64,000 nucleotides of DNA from Polaromonas sp. (GCF_029945925.1 NZ_JAQSDN010000036.1:124001-188000), one strand, 5' to 3'; shown: positions 16,181-27,107, numbered from the stretch's first letter. Numbers and translations: made by a program. The notes: generated by a model from the sequence alone, not told the origin.

Positions 16181-16231
16181 ATGTCGGCTTCCGCTGCATT
16201 GCAGCCACCCAAGCCGCCCGCCCTACTCAAG
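16181..16231 (+). pseudogene. 5' remnant of an integron integrase gene (intI)
   Basis: A strong Shine-Dalgarno sequence (GGAGGAG, 8 bases upstream) precedes ATG at 16181 and the codons MSASAALQPPKPPALLK. The PPKPPxLL block resembles the N-terminus of IntI proteins of environmental and chromosomal integrons, which continue LDQVRxRIRxxHYS. Here that continuation is missing and the sequence runs into the 3' end of the xdhC gene, so only about 17 codons remain. The stub is short, so the match alone would be weak. Its divergent orientation relative to the cassette and its position at attI make it convincing. Confidence 0.5.
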
Positions 16232-17309
16232 AACTCCGCGCCACCCCACACACCAGATCGCCCGGCTCATTGGCCAGCACCGCACGTTCGTTCTTGGCCT
16301 GCGCCACTTCCATGTCGCGCGGCAGGACCACGCCGTTTTTCACGGCCAGCACCTCGGCCATCACGCTGACGGCGATTTCGGGCGGCGTCTTGCTGCCGAT
16401 GTAGATGCCGATGGGACCGCGCAGGCGCGCCAGCGCGGCTTCGTTGAGGCCGAAGTGTTCGGCCATGCGCTGGTGGCGCGCCTCGTTGTTGCGGCGCGAG
16501 CCGATGGCGCCTACGTAAAACGCGTCGGTGGCCAGCGCTTCGAGCAGCGCCAGGTCGTCGAGCTTGGGGTCATGGGTGAGCGCGATCACGCAGCTGCGCC
16601 GGTCCGGCTTGAATGCGACCACCACGTCGTCCGGCATCTCGCTGAGCACTTTGGCGCCCGCGACCGACCAGGCGCTGCGGTACTCCTCGCGCGGGTCGCA
16701 CACGGTGACGGCAAAACCGCTGAACAGGGCCATGGTCGCGAGGTATTCGGTCAGCTGGCCCGCGCCGATGAGCAACATGCGGTACTCGGGCCCGAAGGTG
16801 TTGACCAGCTCGACTGACGAGACACTGAGTTCGGCCGGAGCCCTGGCCGTGGCCAGGGTGACCGCGCCGTCGGTCAGGCGCACCGTGCGCTGCATCAGTT
16901 GCCCGGCCTCGAGCGCCTGCACCAGCTGCGTCAGTGCCGCGGCGTCGGGGTCGTATTCGAGCAGCAACTCCAGCGTGCCGCCGCAAGGCAGGCCGAAGCG
17001 GTGGGCTTCGTCGGCGGTGATGCCGTATTTGACAAAGGTCGGCGGCCCCGAGGGAATGGTGTTGCCGCCGCCCTGCGCGGACGCCGACGCCGATGCGTAG
17101 GCCTGGGTGTGGCGGTAGATCAGGTCGTCTTCAATACAGCCGCCGGAGACCGAGCCGACCACCGCGCCGTCTTCACACAGCGCCATGATGGAGCCGACCG
17201 GGCGCGGTGACGAGCCCCAGGTGCGCACCACGGTGGCCAGCAAGGCGCGTTTGCCCGCCGTGCGCCAGTCGCGCAGGGTGCGCAGAACCATCACATCGAG
17301 GTTTTCCAT
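16227..17309 (-). CDS. XdhC/CoxI-family molybdoenzyme maturation factor
   Basis: The product has 360 residues. An N-terminal XdhC-CoxI domain (residues 1-75, with VRTWGSSPRPVGSIMA and GSVSGGCIEDDL) is followed by a Rossmann-like XdhC_C domain (about 190-330, LLIGAGQLTEYLA). These proteins insert or sulfurate the molybdenum cofactor of xanthine dehydrogenase-family enzymes. The gene is last in the cox operon. Its 3' end overlaps the intI stub, so this side of the cox region is also the breakpoint that destroyed the integrase. Confidence 0.9.
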   Translation of the reverse strand: MENLDVMVLRTLRDWRTAGKRALLATVVRTWGSSPRPVGSIMALCEDGAVVGSVSGGCIEDDLIYRHTQAYASASASAQGGGNTIPSGPPTFVKYGITADEAHRFGLPCGGTLELLLEYDPDAAALTQLVQALEAGQLMQRTVRLTDGAVTLATARAPAELSVSSVELVNTFGPEYRMLLIGAGQLTEYLATMALFSGFAVTVCDPREEYRSAWSVAGAKVLSEMPDDVVVAFKPDRRSCVIALTHDPKLDDLALLEALATDAFYVGAIGSRRNNEARHQRMAEHFGLNEAALARLRGPIGIYIGSKTPPEIAVSVMAEVLAVKNGVVLPRDMEVAQAKNERAVLANEPGDLVCGVARSS

Positions 17310-17355
17310 GGCCTGTTTCCTTTCTGACCTTCTGATCTTTCGGACCTGGGCAGGC

Positions 17356-17934
17356 CTAACGCGCCAGCCAGACCGCGCCGGCGATCAGCACGGCGGCACC
17401 CACGACCCATACCCACACCGGGATGCCTCGACCAACGGCCGGCTCCGCCGAGACATAGCCCATGACCATTTTGGCGGCGTAACTTTCGGGGTGCTGGCGC
17501 TGCATTTCCTCGTCAAAACGCTTGAAAAAATCTTCGGCCATGGACTTGGCCGCGCCGTCAATCAGGCGTTGGCCGAGCTGTGCGATCTTGCCGCCGACCG
17601 AGGCATGCACGGTGTAGGAGAGTTCGCAGCCGTCGGCATTGGGCGTCAGTGTCACCGCGGCACTGCCCTTGCCAAAGCCGGCCACGCCGCCCTGCCCGTC
17701 GAACGACAGCTTGTAGCTGGCCGGCGGGTTGATGTCGGTGAGCGTGATCTTGCCGGTGAACTTGGCCGAGACCGGGCCGATCTTCAGCGCCATGCCGATG
17801 GCGTACTGGTTCTCGCCGGTGGGCTCCACCTTGTCGCAGCCCGGGATGCAGGCCTTGAGCACGGCCGGGTCGTTCAGCGCGTCCCAGGCCTGTTGTTGCG
17901 TCACGGCCAGTTGGCGGCTTCCTTGCATGTCCAT
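17356..17934 (-). CDS. coxG: CoxG-like SRPBCC protein with C-terminal membrane anchor
   Basis: The product has 192 residues. Residues 1-145 form a CO-dehydrogenase subunit G / SRPBCC domain (GSRQLAVTQQQAWDALNDP, then IPGCDKVEP). The C-terminus (GIPVWVWVVGAAVLIAGAVW) is a single membrane helix. CoxG anchors or recruits the dehydrogenase to the membrane. It lies between coxE and xdhC. Confidence 0.9.
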   Translation of the reverse strand: MDMQGSRQLAVTQQQAWDALNDPAVLKACIPGCDKVEPTGENQYAIGMALKIGPVSAKFTGKITLTDINPPASYKLSFDGQGGVAGFGKGSAAVTLTPNADGCELSYTVHASVGGKIAQLGQRLIDGAAKSMAEDFFKRFDEEMQRQHPESYAAKMVMGYVSAEPAVGRGIPVWVWVVGAAVLIAGAVWLAR

Positions 17935-17967
17935 GTTTTTTTCCTTTTATCTAACTTTTTGGGACTT

Positions 17968-18060
17968 GTCATCCCGGACTCGATCCGGGATCCATGCCGG
18001 CACTTTTCAGAATTGCCGGGTTGACGCGGCATGGATTGCGGGTCAAGCCCGCAATGACAA
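17968..18060 (+). repeat. Dispersed repeat R3 (copy a)
   Basis: GTCATCCCGGACTCGATCCG is followed by GGATCCATGCCGG, and the element ends GATTGCGGGTCAAGCCCGCA plus ATGACA. The outer ends are inverted (GTCAT/ATGAC) and each arm has its own hairpin. The same element recurs at 20589-20708. Confidence 0.85.
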
Positions 18061-18076
18061 ACAGTGTTTTGTCATG

Positions 18077-19261
18077 TTACTTTCTCATCAGAGCCGCCAG
18101 GCTGGTTGCCAGTTCCTCGAGCTTGGCCAGATTGTGAACTGCCAGCATGCCGTGCGCATGGGCATGCAGCACCGCCGCGCCGCGTGCCAGCGGCGCGTAG
18201 CCGTCAAAACGCAGCAAGGGGTTGAGCCACAGCAGGCGGCGGCTGCGCCGGCGCAACCAGGCCAGTTCGCGGGCCAGGTCGGCCGGCTCGCCGGTGTCCA
18301 GCCCGTCGGTGATGACCAGCACGATGGTGCGCCGGCCGACCAGGCGGCGGGCATGGTGCTCGCGCAAGGTGGCCAGCGACGCCCCGAGCTGGGTGCCGCC
18401 GGCAAAGTCTTCAATCGCCAGGCTGGCGTGGGCCAGCATCTCGTCGGTGTCGGCCTGGCGGAAAGCCTGCGTCAGATCGGTCAGGTGCATGCCGAAGGCA
18501 AACACGTCGCGGTGCGGATGGCGCCGCGTGGCGGCATGCAAAAAGGCCAGCAGCAGGCGCGCATAACGCTCCATCGAACCCGACACATCGACCAGCACCA
18601 GCAGCGGCAGGGCCTGCTGGCGCCGCTGCAGGCGCGGCAGGTGCATCAGCTCGCCGCCGGTGCGTGCGGCCTGGTGCATCACGCCCGGCCAGTGCATGCG
18701 CGCGCCACTGGCGGCCGGCCGGCTGCGCCGCGAGGCAAACATCGGCAGGGGCAGCTTGATGTCGCGCGCCAGGCGCTCGACCAGCCGGTACTCGGTGGCC
18801 GACAGCGCGTTGAAGTCGGCATGCTGCAGACGGGCTATGTCGCTGGCGGTCATGGCGGCGTCGAACTCGACCTTCTGGTCTTCAGTCGTCGGTTTGGCCT
18901 GCTGACCGAACGCCTTTTGCGGCGCCAGCGCCTCGCGCACGCGCGGCCGGCGCTTGCTGGGCTCGGCCTGGCCTTCGGCACTGGGCAGCAGTTGCGCGAG
19001 CAGCTTGTTGGCGACTTTCGGGTCCTGGAAATACACGTCGAACAGCTCGCGGAACACCAGCCTGTCCTGCTCGCGGCTGACCATCACGGCTTCGAAGGCG
19101 GCACTCAGGTCTTCCCTTTCGCTGATGCCGACAGCGAGTGCGGCTTCCTTGGCCAGGGCAATGCGCTGGCTGTCCACCTTGACACCGGCGCGGCGCAGGG
19201 CGCGGCCGAAACCGGCAATGTTGTCGGCGAGTTTGCCGCTGCGTGCGTCACCTAAGAGCAT
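18077..19261 (-). CDS. coxE: CoxE-like VWA-domain protein
   Basis: The product has 394 residues. The C-terminal half is a von Willebrand A domain with the MIDAS motif DVSGSM (near residue 225) and a later FAGGTQLG and TDGLDTG. CoxE works with the MoxR-type ATPase CoxD to assemble the CuSMo or Mo active site of the dehydrogenase. The gene is followed by coxG and preceded by the tandem-repeat island and coxD. Confidence 0.9.
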   Translation of the reverse strand: MLLGDARSGKLADNIAGFGRALRRAGVKVDSQRIALAKEAALAVGISEREDLSAAFEAVMVSREQDRLVFRELFDVYFQDPKVANKLLAQLLPSAEGQAEPSKRRPRVREALAPQKAFGQQAKPTTEDQKVEFDAAMTASDIARLQHADFNALSATEYRLVERLARDIKLPLPMFASRRSRPAASGARMHWPGVMHQAARTGGELMHLPRLQRRQQALPLLVLVDVSGSMERYARLLLAFLHAATRRHPHRDVFAFGMHLTDLTQAFRQADTDEMLAHASLAIEDFAGGTQLGASLATLREHHARRLVGRRTIVLVITDGLDTGEPADLARELAWLRRRSRRLLWLNPLLRFDGYAPLARGAAVLHAHAHGMLAVHNLAKLEELATSLAALMRK

Positions 19262-19267
19262 GGAGAG

Positions 19268-19300
19268 CCCTCACCCTAACCCTCTCCCAGGGGGAGAGGG
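19268..19300 (+). repeat. Left arm of a CCCTCACCCTAACCCTCTCCC inverted pair
   Basis: CCCTCACCCTAACCCTCTCC, then CAGGGGGAGAGGG, is a common proteobacterial intergenic element with its own CTCCC/GGGAG hairpin. An inverted partner lies at 19534-19566. Confidence 0.8.
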
Positions 19301-19322
19301 AAAAAGACTGGACTTGCCCCCT

Positions 19323-19531
19323 CTCCCTCCGGCAGAGAGGATGAATTGCCCGACCTGCTCCCTCCGGCAAAGGGAATGAGTTGCCCGACCTGCTCCCTCT
19401 GGCAGAGAGGATGAATTGCCCGACCTGCTCCCTCCGGCAGAGAGGATGAATTGCCCGACCTGCTCCCTCCGGCAAAGGGGATGAATTGCCAGATCTGCTC
19501 CTCTGGCAGAGAGGATGAATTGCCCGACCTG
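19323..19531 (+). repeat. Tandem array of six 35-bp units
   Basis: Five 35-base units and one 34-base unit follow the pattern CTCCCTCYGGCARAGRGGAT then GARTTGCCCGACCTG. They differ by only a few substitutions. Each contains a small hairpin (CCTCT GGC AGAGG). There are no non-repeat spacers. The array sits between coxD and coxE, inside the pair of inverted CCCTCACCC elements, and is not part of any convincing reading frame. Confidence 0.9.
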
Positions 19532-19533
19532 CT

Positions 19534-19566
19534 CCCTCTCCCCCTGGGAGAGGGTTGGGGTGAGGG
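19534..19566 (+). repeat. Right arm of the CCCTCACCC inverted pair
   Basis: CCCTCTCCCCCTGGGAGAGG, then GTTGGGGTGAGGG, is the reverse complement of the element at 19268-19300 with few changes. Confidence 0.8.
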
Positions 19567-19586
19567 CTGCCCGCCGTTGAGCGGGT

Positions 19587-20495
19587 TCATGCAGGCTCCA
19601 CCGTCTCAGCGGGCTTCAACAATTCGACGGCCAGCTCATGCGTAAGCGCCGCCACGTCCTCCCGCTGCTTGAACAAAATGCCCGCGGTATCGGCCACCAC
19701 CTCGGGGTCCACGACCAGGGTATCCAGCGCCACCAGCGCCTTGGCCCACTCGACACTTTCGGCAATGCCGGGCGCGCGCTGGAAGGCGTTGCCAAACGGC
19801 GAGCGGCGCAGCCGGTCCACAAAACCGGCCACCTGGGCCGAGAGCTGTTCGCCCGCCTCCGGCACCTGGGCGCGAATAATCGCCAGTTCACGGTCACGGT
19901 CGGGGTAATCGAGCCAGTGGTACAGGCATCGCCGCTTGACCGCGTCGTTGAGTTCACGCGTACGGTTGCTGGTCAATATGGTCACCGGCGTGACCTGCGC
20001 GCGTACCGTGCCGATTTCCGGAATGCTGACCTGGTACTCGCCGAGGTACTCAAGCAGAAAGGCCTCAAAAGGTTCGTCGGCGCGGTCCACCTCGTCGATC
20101 AACAGCACCGCGCCTGGCGCCGGGGCCTGCAACGCCTGCAGCAGCGGCCTTCGTATCAGGTAGCGGTCCTGATAAACCTCGCGTTCCACGTCTGCAGCGT
20201 CATTGCGGCCCTCGACTGCGCGCATATGCAGCAATTGCGCCGCGTAGTTCCACTCGTAGAGGGCTTCGCGCTGCTCCAACCCGTCGTAACACTGCAGGCG
20301 GATCAGCTGGCGCTGCAGCGCCAATGACAGCGCCTTGGCCAGCTCTGTCTTGCCGACGCCGGGCTCGCCTTCGAGCAGCAGCGGGCGCTGCAGCTTGAGC
20401 GCCAGAAACACCGCCGTGGCCAGCCGCCGGTCGGCAAAGTAGCCGGCACCCTGCAGCGCCTGGGTCAGCGCATCAATCGTGGGAAAAGGTGTCAT
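19587..20495 (-). CDS. coxD: CoxD/MoxR-family AAA+ ATPase
   Basis: The product has 302 residues. Walker A is GEPGVGKTELAKAL (about residues 42-55), Walker B is VLLIDEVDRAD, and sensor 1 is ILTSNRTREL. MoxR ATPases team with VWA proteins such as the neighbouring CoxE to mature metalloenzymes. The gene belongs to the cox operon but is separated from coxM by R1 and R3 repeats and from coxE by the 35-bp array. Confidence 0.92.
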   Translation of the reverse strand: MTPFPTIDALTQALQGAGYFADRRLATAVFLALKLQRPLLLEGEPGVGKTELAKALSLALQRQLIRLQCYDGLEQREALYEWNYAAQLLHMRAVEGRNDAADVEREVYQDRYLIRRPLLQALQAPAPGAVLLIDEVDRADEPFEAFLLEYLGEYQVSIPEIGTVRAQVTPVTILTSNRTRELNDAVKRRCLYHWLDYPDRDRELAIIRAQVPEAGEQLSAQVAGFVDRLRRSPFGNAFQRAPGIAESVEWAKALVALDTLVVDPEVVADTAGILFKQREDVAALTHELAVELLKPAETVEPA

Positions 20496-20510
20496 CGGAT
20501 CAGTGTACCT

Positions 20511-20568
20511 GTTGCTATCTATTCAATAGCTACTTGCGCCCGCCCATCAAGGGCGGGAGGCCTATTTA
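20511..20568 (+). repeat. Dispersed repeat R1 (copy d)
   Basis: AATAGCTACTTGCGCCCGCC, then CATCAAGGGCGGGAGGCC. It lies between coxD and coxM. Confidence 0.8.
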
Positions 20569-20588
20569 TTCAACATGCTGCCGCGGAT

Positions 20589-20708
20589 GTCATCCCGGAC
20601 CTGAGGAGCCTGCCCCGGACTCCGATCCGGGGGGCTCCATGTCGCATCTTCCATCTTCAGCGGGAAGCAGAGCGCAGGCATGGATTGCGGGTCAAGCCCG
20701 CAATGACA
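20589..20708 (+). repeat. Dispersed repeat R3 (copy b)
   Basis: GTCATCCCGGACCTGAGGAG ... GACTCCGATCCGGGGGGCTC ... ATGGATTGCGGGTCAAGCCC, then GCAATGACA. It is longer in the middle than copy a. Confidence 0.8.
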
Positions 20709-20721
20709 AGTCATGGCACTG

Positions 20722-21513
20722 TCAGGCCAGCGCCTTCGCCACGCCGCGCTGGGCCTGCACGCTGATCAGGTTGGCGCGGTAAGCCGCCGTCGCATGGATG
20801 TCGCTGTTGAGGTCCGTCGCGTCGATTTTCACCGCCGCGGCCGCTTCGGGTGTGAAGCTCTTGTCCAGCGCCGCTTCCAGCCCCGCGTGGCGGAACACGC
20901 CGCTGGAGGCGCCGGTGACAGCCACGCGCACGCCGGCATCGAACTGCGCCACAAACACGCCGACCAGCGCAAAACGCGAGGCCGACTGCTTGAACTTCAT
21001 GTAGGCCGCGCGCTTGGGAATGGGGAAGCTGATCGCGGTGATCAGCTCGCCCTCTTCCAGCGCCGTGGCGAACATGCCGAGGAAAAAGTCGTCCGCGGCA
21101 ATCTTGCGCTTGGTGGTGTGGATGGTCGCGCCCAGCGCCAGCACCGCACTCGGGTAGCAGGCCGAAGGGTCGTTGTTGGCGACCGAACCGCCCAGCGTGC
21201 CCATGGCGCGAACCTGGCGGTCGCCGATGTTGGCGGCCAGGTCGGCCAGCGCCGGCAGCGCTGCCTTGAGTTCGGCGTTGGTCGCCACATCGGCGTGGCG
21301 CGTCATGGCGCCGATCACAAAGGCATTGCCCTCGCGCTTGATGCTGGTCAGCTCCTTGATGCCGCTGAGGTCCACCAGCTGGTCGGGGCTGGACAGGCGC
21401 AGTTTCATCGACGCCAGCAGGGTCTGGCCGCCGGCCAGGGCTTTGGCGCCGCCGGCCGTGAGCTGCGCGGCGGCAGCCAGGGAGGTGGGACGTTCCAGGG
21501 TGAATGGATACAT
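20722..21513 (-). CDS. coxM: CoxM-like FAD-binding subunit
   Basis: The product has 263 residues. The FAD-binding motifs are AGGQTLLASMKLR (about residues 30-42) and the TLGGSVANNDPSA block (near 110). This is the medium subunit that passes electrons from the 2Fe-2S subunit to FAD in xanthine-oxidase-family dehydrogenases. It lies 25 bases after coxL on the same strand. Confidence 0.92.
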   Translation of the reverse strand: MYPFTLERPTSLAAAAQLTAGGAKALAGGQTLLASMKLRLSSPDQLVDLSGIKELTSIKREGNAFVIGAMTRHADVATNAELKAALPALADLAANIGDRQVRAMGTLGGSVANNDPSACYPSAVLALGATIHTTKRKIAADDFFLGMFATALEEGELITAISFPIPKRAAYMKFKQSASRFALVGVFVAQFDAGVRVAVTGASSGVFRHAGLEAALDKSFTPEAAAAVKIDATDLNSDIHATAAYRANLISVQAQRGVAKALA

Positions 21514-21538
21514 GGTGGGTTTCTCCTTGGATAGCTGT

Positions 21539-23914
<2,376 letters not shown>

Positions 23915-24008
23915 GTGTGTACTCCTGAAAAATTTGGAAAGGAACGGTTGCCCGGGTTGCCGGCGGCTCTCCCGATGGCGGTGCCGAAAAAGGGGTCAGC
24001 GCAGCAGT

Positions 24009-24476
24009 TCAGGTCGCCATGGCGGCAGCGCCCTGCTGCACTGCCTTGACGATGTTCTGGTAGCCGGTGCAGCGGCAGATGTTGCCCTCGAGCAGCTCGC
24101 GGATTTCGCCCTCGCTGGCCTTGGGGTGGTGCTTGCACAGGTCCACCGCACTCATGACCATGCCGGTGGTGCAGAAGCCGCATTGCAGGCCGTGGCATTC
24201 CTTGAAGGCGGCCTGCATCGGGTGCATGGTTCCGTCGGCGGCGGCCAGGCCCTCGATGGTGGTGATCTCGCTGCCCTCGGCCTGGGCGGCCAGGATGTTG
24301 CAGGACTTCACCGCGCGCCCGTTCATGATGACCGTGCAGGCGCCGCACTGGGCGGTGTCGCAGCCGACATGGGTGCCGGTCATCTTGAGCTGCTCGCGCA
24401 GCACCTGCACCAGCAGGGTGTTGGGCGGGGTCTCCACACTTTTGGCTTTTCCGTTGACTTTGAATTGAACTTGCAT
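24009..24476 (-). CDS. coxS: CoxS-like 2Fe-2S subunit
   Basis: The product has 155 residues from [20 protein letters not shown] 8 bases upstream supports this start over one 63 bases further up. Two [2Fe-2S] clusters are shown by [20 protein letters not shown] (plant-type) and [11 protein letters not shown] ... [13 protein letters not shown] (all-helical). It shuttles electrons from the Mo centre to FAD. It is first in the operon, 94 bases before coxL. Confidence 0.93.
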   Translation of the reverse strand: MQVQFKVNGKAKSVETPPNTLLVQVLREQLKMTGTHVGCDTAQCGACTVIMNGRAVKSCNILAAQAEGSEITTIEGLAAADGTMHPMQAAFKECHGLQCGFCTTGMVMSAVDLCKHHPKASEGEIRELLEGNICRCTGYQNIVKAVQQGAAAMAT

Positions 24477-24722
24477 GAGCTTGTCTCCAGTGGGCTGTTT
24501 TTTGACGACGGGTTGGGCTACGGGCGGAACAAGGGTCATTGTTGAAGTGGCGACCCCGCGGGAGCCTAGGTTAAACCCTAGGAGCTTGCCAAAGCCCGGT
24601 TAAATTCTCAAAATGGAACAGTTGCTGACAGGCCGCCAGCGTGTCGGCGCGAGGTCTGGTACGCTGCTGCCACCGCGGGCATCCTCCCGCAGACAGCCGC
24701 CTTTCACGGGCATTGACTACCC
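24477..24722. promoter_or_regulatory. Divergent control region of the cox operon with a CCTAGG inverted repeat
   Basis: AGCCTAGGTTAAACCCTAGG then AGCT (24563-24586) places two CCTAGG hexamers 12 bases apart in an extended imperfect palindrome. It lies between coxS and the divergent AcoR-like gene and is a candidate operator for that regulator. No -24/-12 sigma-54 promoter was evident. Confidence 0.45.
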
Positions 24723-25859
24723 ATGCTGACCGTCCTTCCCTCCTCCCCTGAACAGCGCCTGTTACAGATTGCGCAAGCGCGCCAGGCCGTGCTGCGGGAC
24801 GGCCGGAGCCAGCCCGGCCTGCTGGCAGAATCGTGGATAGAACGTTCCTGGCAGCGCTGCCTGGCCAGCGGCAAAAGACCCGAGCAGGAGGTCGGTTTCG
24901 ACGTGTTGTCCGCCCAGGCGCTGCGCCGTACCGAAGAAGCCAACCATGTGCTGGTGCAGGCGGCACGCCCGGTGCTGGAAAAGCTGGGTGCGGCGATTGC
25001 CAGCACGCGTTATTTCGCCATCCTGACCAACGCGCAGGGCGTGGTGGTCGACGTCAACGGCGCCATCGACCGGCGTGACCGGCGCGCCGACCTGATCACG
25101 CGCATCGGCGTGGACCTGTCCGAACAAAGTGTGGGCACCACCGCCATCGGTGCGGCGCTGACCGAGCTGCAGCCCGTCTGGCTGCACCGCGGCGAGCATT
25201 TTTTCAATGCCAACTCGGCCTACAGCTGCGCCGGCGCGCCGCTGTTCGGGCCGGACGGCCGCTGCGCCGGCATGCTGGACCTGACCGGAGTGGACGCGGT
25301 CGAGCGCCCTGAACTCAAACACCTGGTGGTGCAGTCGGCGCGCAACATCGAAAACGCCCTGATCCAGAGCCGGCCGCACGATCTGCTGATCAGGCTGAAC
25401 TGGTCCAGCCACAGCCTGGGAGAGGACAGCGACGGGATGGTCAGCCTGGACCCGGACGGCTGGGTCAGCGGCGCCAACCCGGCGGCGCGGCAGATGGTGC
25501 CGGCGCTGCAGGCCGGCAGCCCGGCGGCCGTTCACTGCAGCGAGCTGTTTGCCCTGCCCTACGAGATGCTGTTCGACGCCGCCAGGAGCGACGCCGCGGG
25601 CAGCCCCCAGCCCATGGAAGTGCCCTTGTGGTCCGGACTGCGCCTGCACGTCCTGCCGCTGCTGCGTGGCCGTGCGGCCGCCCCGGGCCGGTTCGGCGGC
25701 CGGGCGGCGTCGGGGCCGGCCCTTCCGCTCAAGGACGTCGAAACAGCGCTGATCCGCAAGGCGGTCAACGAAGCCCGGGGCAACGTCATGAAAGCGGCGC
25801 GGGCGCTGGGCATCAGCCGCGCCACGGTCTACCGCCGCCTGGGCGGCAAATCCAAATAA
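24723..25859 (+). CDS. AcoR-like regulator: GAF sensor plus Fis-type HTH, without AAA+ domain
   Basis: The product has 378 residues. Residues 30-210 resemble the N-terminal sensory region of AcoR-type activators (ESWIERSWQRCL, GVDLSEQSVGTTAIG, NSAYSCAGAPLFGPDG). The C-terminus (from about residue 335, LKDVETALIRKAVNEARGNV, then ARALGISRATVYRRL) is a Fis/HTH_8 helix-turn-helix. The roughly 240-residue sigma-54 ATPase module usually between them is absent, with no GAFTGA or Walker motifs. It probably acts with sigma-70 promoters. It is divergent from coxS. Confidence 0.85.
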   Translation: MLTVLPSSPEQRLLQIAQARQAVLRDGRSQPGLLAESWIERSWQRCLASGKRPEQEVGFDVLSAQALRRTEEANHVLVQAARPVLEKLGAAIASTRYFAILTNAQGVVVDVNGAIDRRDRRADLITRIGVDLSEQSVGTTAIGAALTELQPVWLHRGEHFFNANSAYSCAGAPLFGPDGRCAGMLDLTGVDAVERPELKHLVVQSARNIENALIQSRPHDLLIRLNWSSHSLGEDSDGMVSLDPDGWVSGANPAARQMVPALQAGSPAAVHCSELFALPYEMLFDAARSDAAGSPQPMEVPLWSGLRLHVLPLLRGRAAAPGRFGGRAASGPALPLKDVETALIRKAVNEARGNVMKAARALGISRATVYRRLGGKSK

Positions 25860-26342
25860 TCAGTGCTTGTGCTGCATGGCACCGGGCATGCCCGATGCCG
25901 GCATGCCCGCACCCGGCATAGAAGCGGCCACCGGCAGCTTCAGTTCCACCTTGCTTTCCTGCCCTTTGGCGTCGCGCAGTATCAGGGTCAGCGGTACCGT
26001 GCCGCCTGGTGGCAGGGCCTGCTTCAGCTCCATCAGCATCACGTGGTAGCCACCGGGCTTGAGCGCCACGGTTTTGCCGGCCGGCAAATCCAGCGCGGGG
26101 ATGGCGCGCATGCGCATGATGTCGTTGTCCATCTTCATTTCATGCACTTCTGTCACGCCGGCCACCGGGGAGGACGCGCCCACCAGCTTGGCGCCGTCTT
26201 TGGCCGTGATGTTCATGAAGGCGCCGGTGCCCGACTGGCCGGGCACGGCGGCGCGCACCCAGGCGTCCTTGACCTCGACCGTTTGGGCAAACACAGCGCC
26301 GGCGGAAAGTACCAACAGGGCGGCAATAACTTTTGTTTTCAT
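25860..26342 (-). CDS. PCu(A)C-family periplasmic copper chaperone
   Basis: The product has 160 residues with a Sec signal peptide (MKTKVIAALLVLSAGAVFAQ). The copper-binding pattern is visible as VHEMKMD ... MRMR ... GGYHVMLM (the H-x-M ... H-x-M set). The Met/His-rich tail (GMPASGMPGAMQHKH) adds further possible Cu(I) ligands. PCu(A)C proteins deliver copper to cytochrome oxidase CuA or CuB. A DUF2946 gene lies upstream on the same strand. Confidence 0.92.
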   Translation of the reverse strand: MKTKVIAALLVLSAGAVFAQTVEVKDAWVRAAVPGQSGTGAFMNITAKDGAKLVGASSPVAGVTEVHEMKMDNDIMRMRAIPALDLPAGKTVALKPGGYHVMLMELKQALPPGGTVPLTLILRDAKGQESKVELKLPVAASMPGAGMPASGMPGAMQHKH

Positions 26343-26596
26343 GATTAGCTTTCGTTAAAAAAATGAGGATGAGTCGAAAAAATGTGGTCAGTGTCAGTGG
26401 TGGTGCTATCTGGCCGGGGCCAACCCCTCGGCCAGGGAAATATGGGGGAAATCGGACGCAGCGCCCGTCACGGCTGCGCGGAGTGCTATCTTTTTGATAG
26501 TTGATGAAAATTTCATGGAAACCACACATTGAAATGAACACAAGCACACGGGCGGTCAGGCCCACACGCGGAAAACCTCGTCAGAGGCGTTTCAGT
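26343..26596. other. Gap between PCu(A)C and DUF2946 genes
   Basis: This 254-base stretch has no supported gene. It contains a hairpin-capable CTGGCCGGGGCCAACCCCTC / GGCCAG segment near 26410-26445. Confidence 0.35.
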
Positions 26597-26974
26597 TCAA
26601 AGTGCAGGCGGGCCGCGGCTGAAGGGCAGCCCCGGCAAAGACGCCGGGCGGTCGGCATCCTGGAAGACGGCAACCATCGCGGTGATGGGTGCAGAAAAAA
26701 CGCCGGCCTGGTACGGCGGCGGCAAACCGGGCCCAGTCGAGCCGCAGAGGTCGCAATGCGCGGCAGCCGGTGAAGACTCGTCACCGCCCGACAGGTCCCC
26801 GGCCGCAGCGGACGATGCGCCGCTGGCCACGGTGCAAAGACCGCCCAGCTTGCCGGTCCGCATGTCCTCGGCCAGCATGGACACGGGCGCCAGCAGCGCC
26901 GAGAAGACAGCCAGAAACCCCAGCCACGCGGCGAAGCGGGCCCACAGCGGGCGACAGGACGGGGTGTTGTGCAC
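26597..26974 (-). CDS. DUF2946-family protein
   Basis: The product has 125 residues. An N-terminal hydrophobic segment (AAWLGFLAVFSALLAPV) is followed by the AHCDLCG motif (near residue 72), characteristic of DUF2946. These small proteins are usually encoded beside PCu(A)C, TonB receptors or other copper genes, so a role in periplasmic copper handling is likely but unproven. Cys and His of the HCxxC motif could bind copper. Confidence 0.72.
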   Translation of the reverse strand: MHNTPSCRPLWARFAAWLGFLAVFSALLAPVSMLAEDMRTGKLGGLCTVASGASSAAAGDLSGGDESSPAAAHCDLCGSTGPGLPPPYQAGVFSAPITAMVAVFQDADRPASLPGLPFSRGPPAL

Positions 26975-27050
26975 AGCAGGATTATAAGGACCGCCGCCGG
27001 CGGGGTTTTGCCGGCGGGGCTGGACTGCGGGGCTTCACCCCGCCTATACT

Positions 27051-27107
27051 GCTACAAAATGAATAGCTGCTTGAGCCCGCCCGTCAAGGGCCGGATGCCT
27101 ATTTTAT
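27051..27107 (+). repeat. Dispersed repeat R1 (copy e)
   Basis: GAATAGCTGCTTGAGCCCGC, then CCGTCAAGGGCCGGATGCC. It ends within the last codons of queG. Confidence 0.75.

Noticed and set aside
17945..17960. GTTAGAT just upstream of the coxG start as another cassette boundary
   Set aside because: There is no complementary ATCTAAC or attC hairpin after the coxG stop, and coxG belongs to a conserved cox operon.
19323..19531. CRISPR array
   Set aside because: Units are contiguous, with no unique spacers, and no cas genes are nearby.
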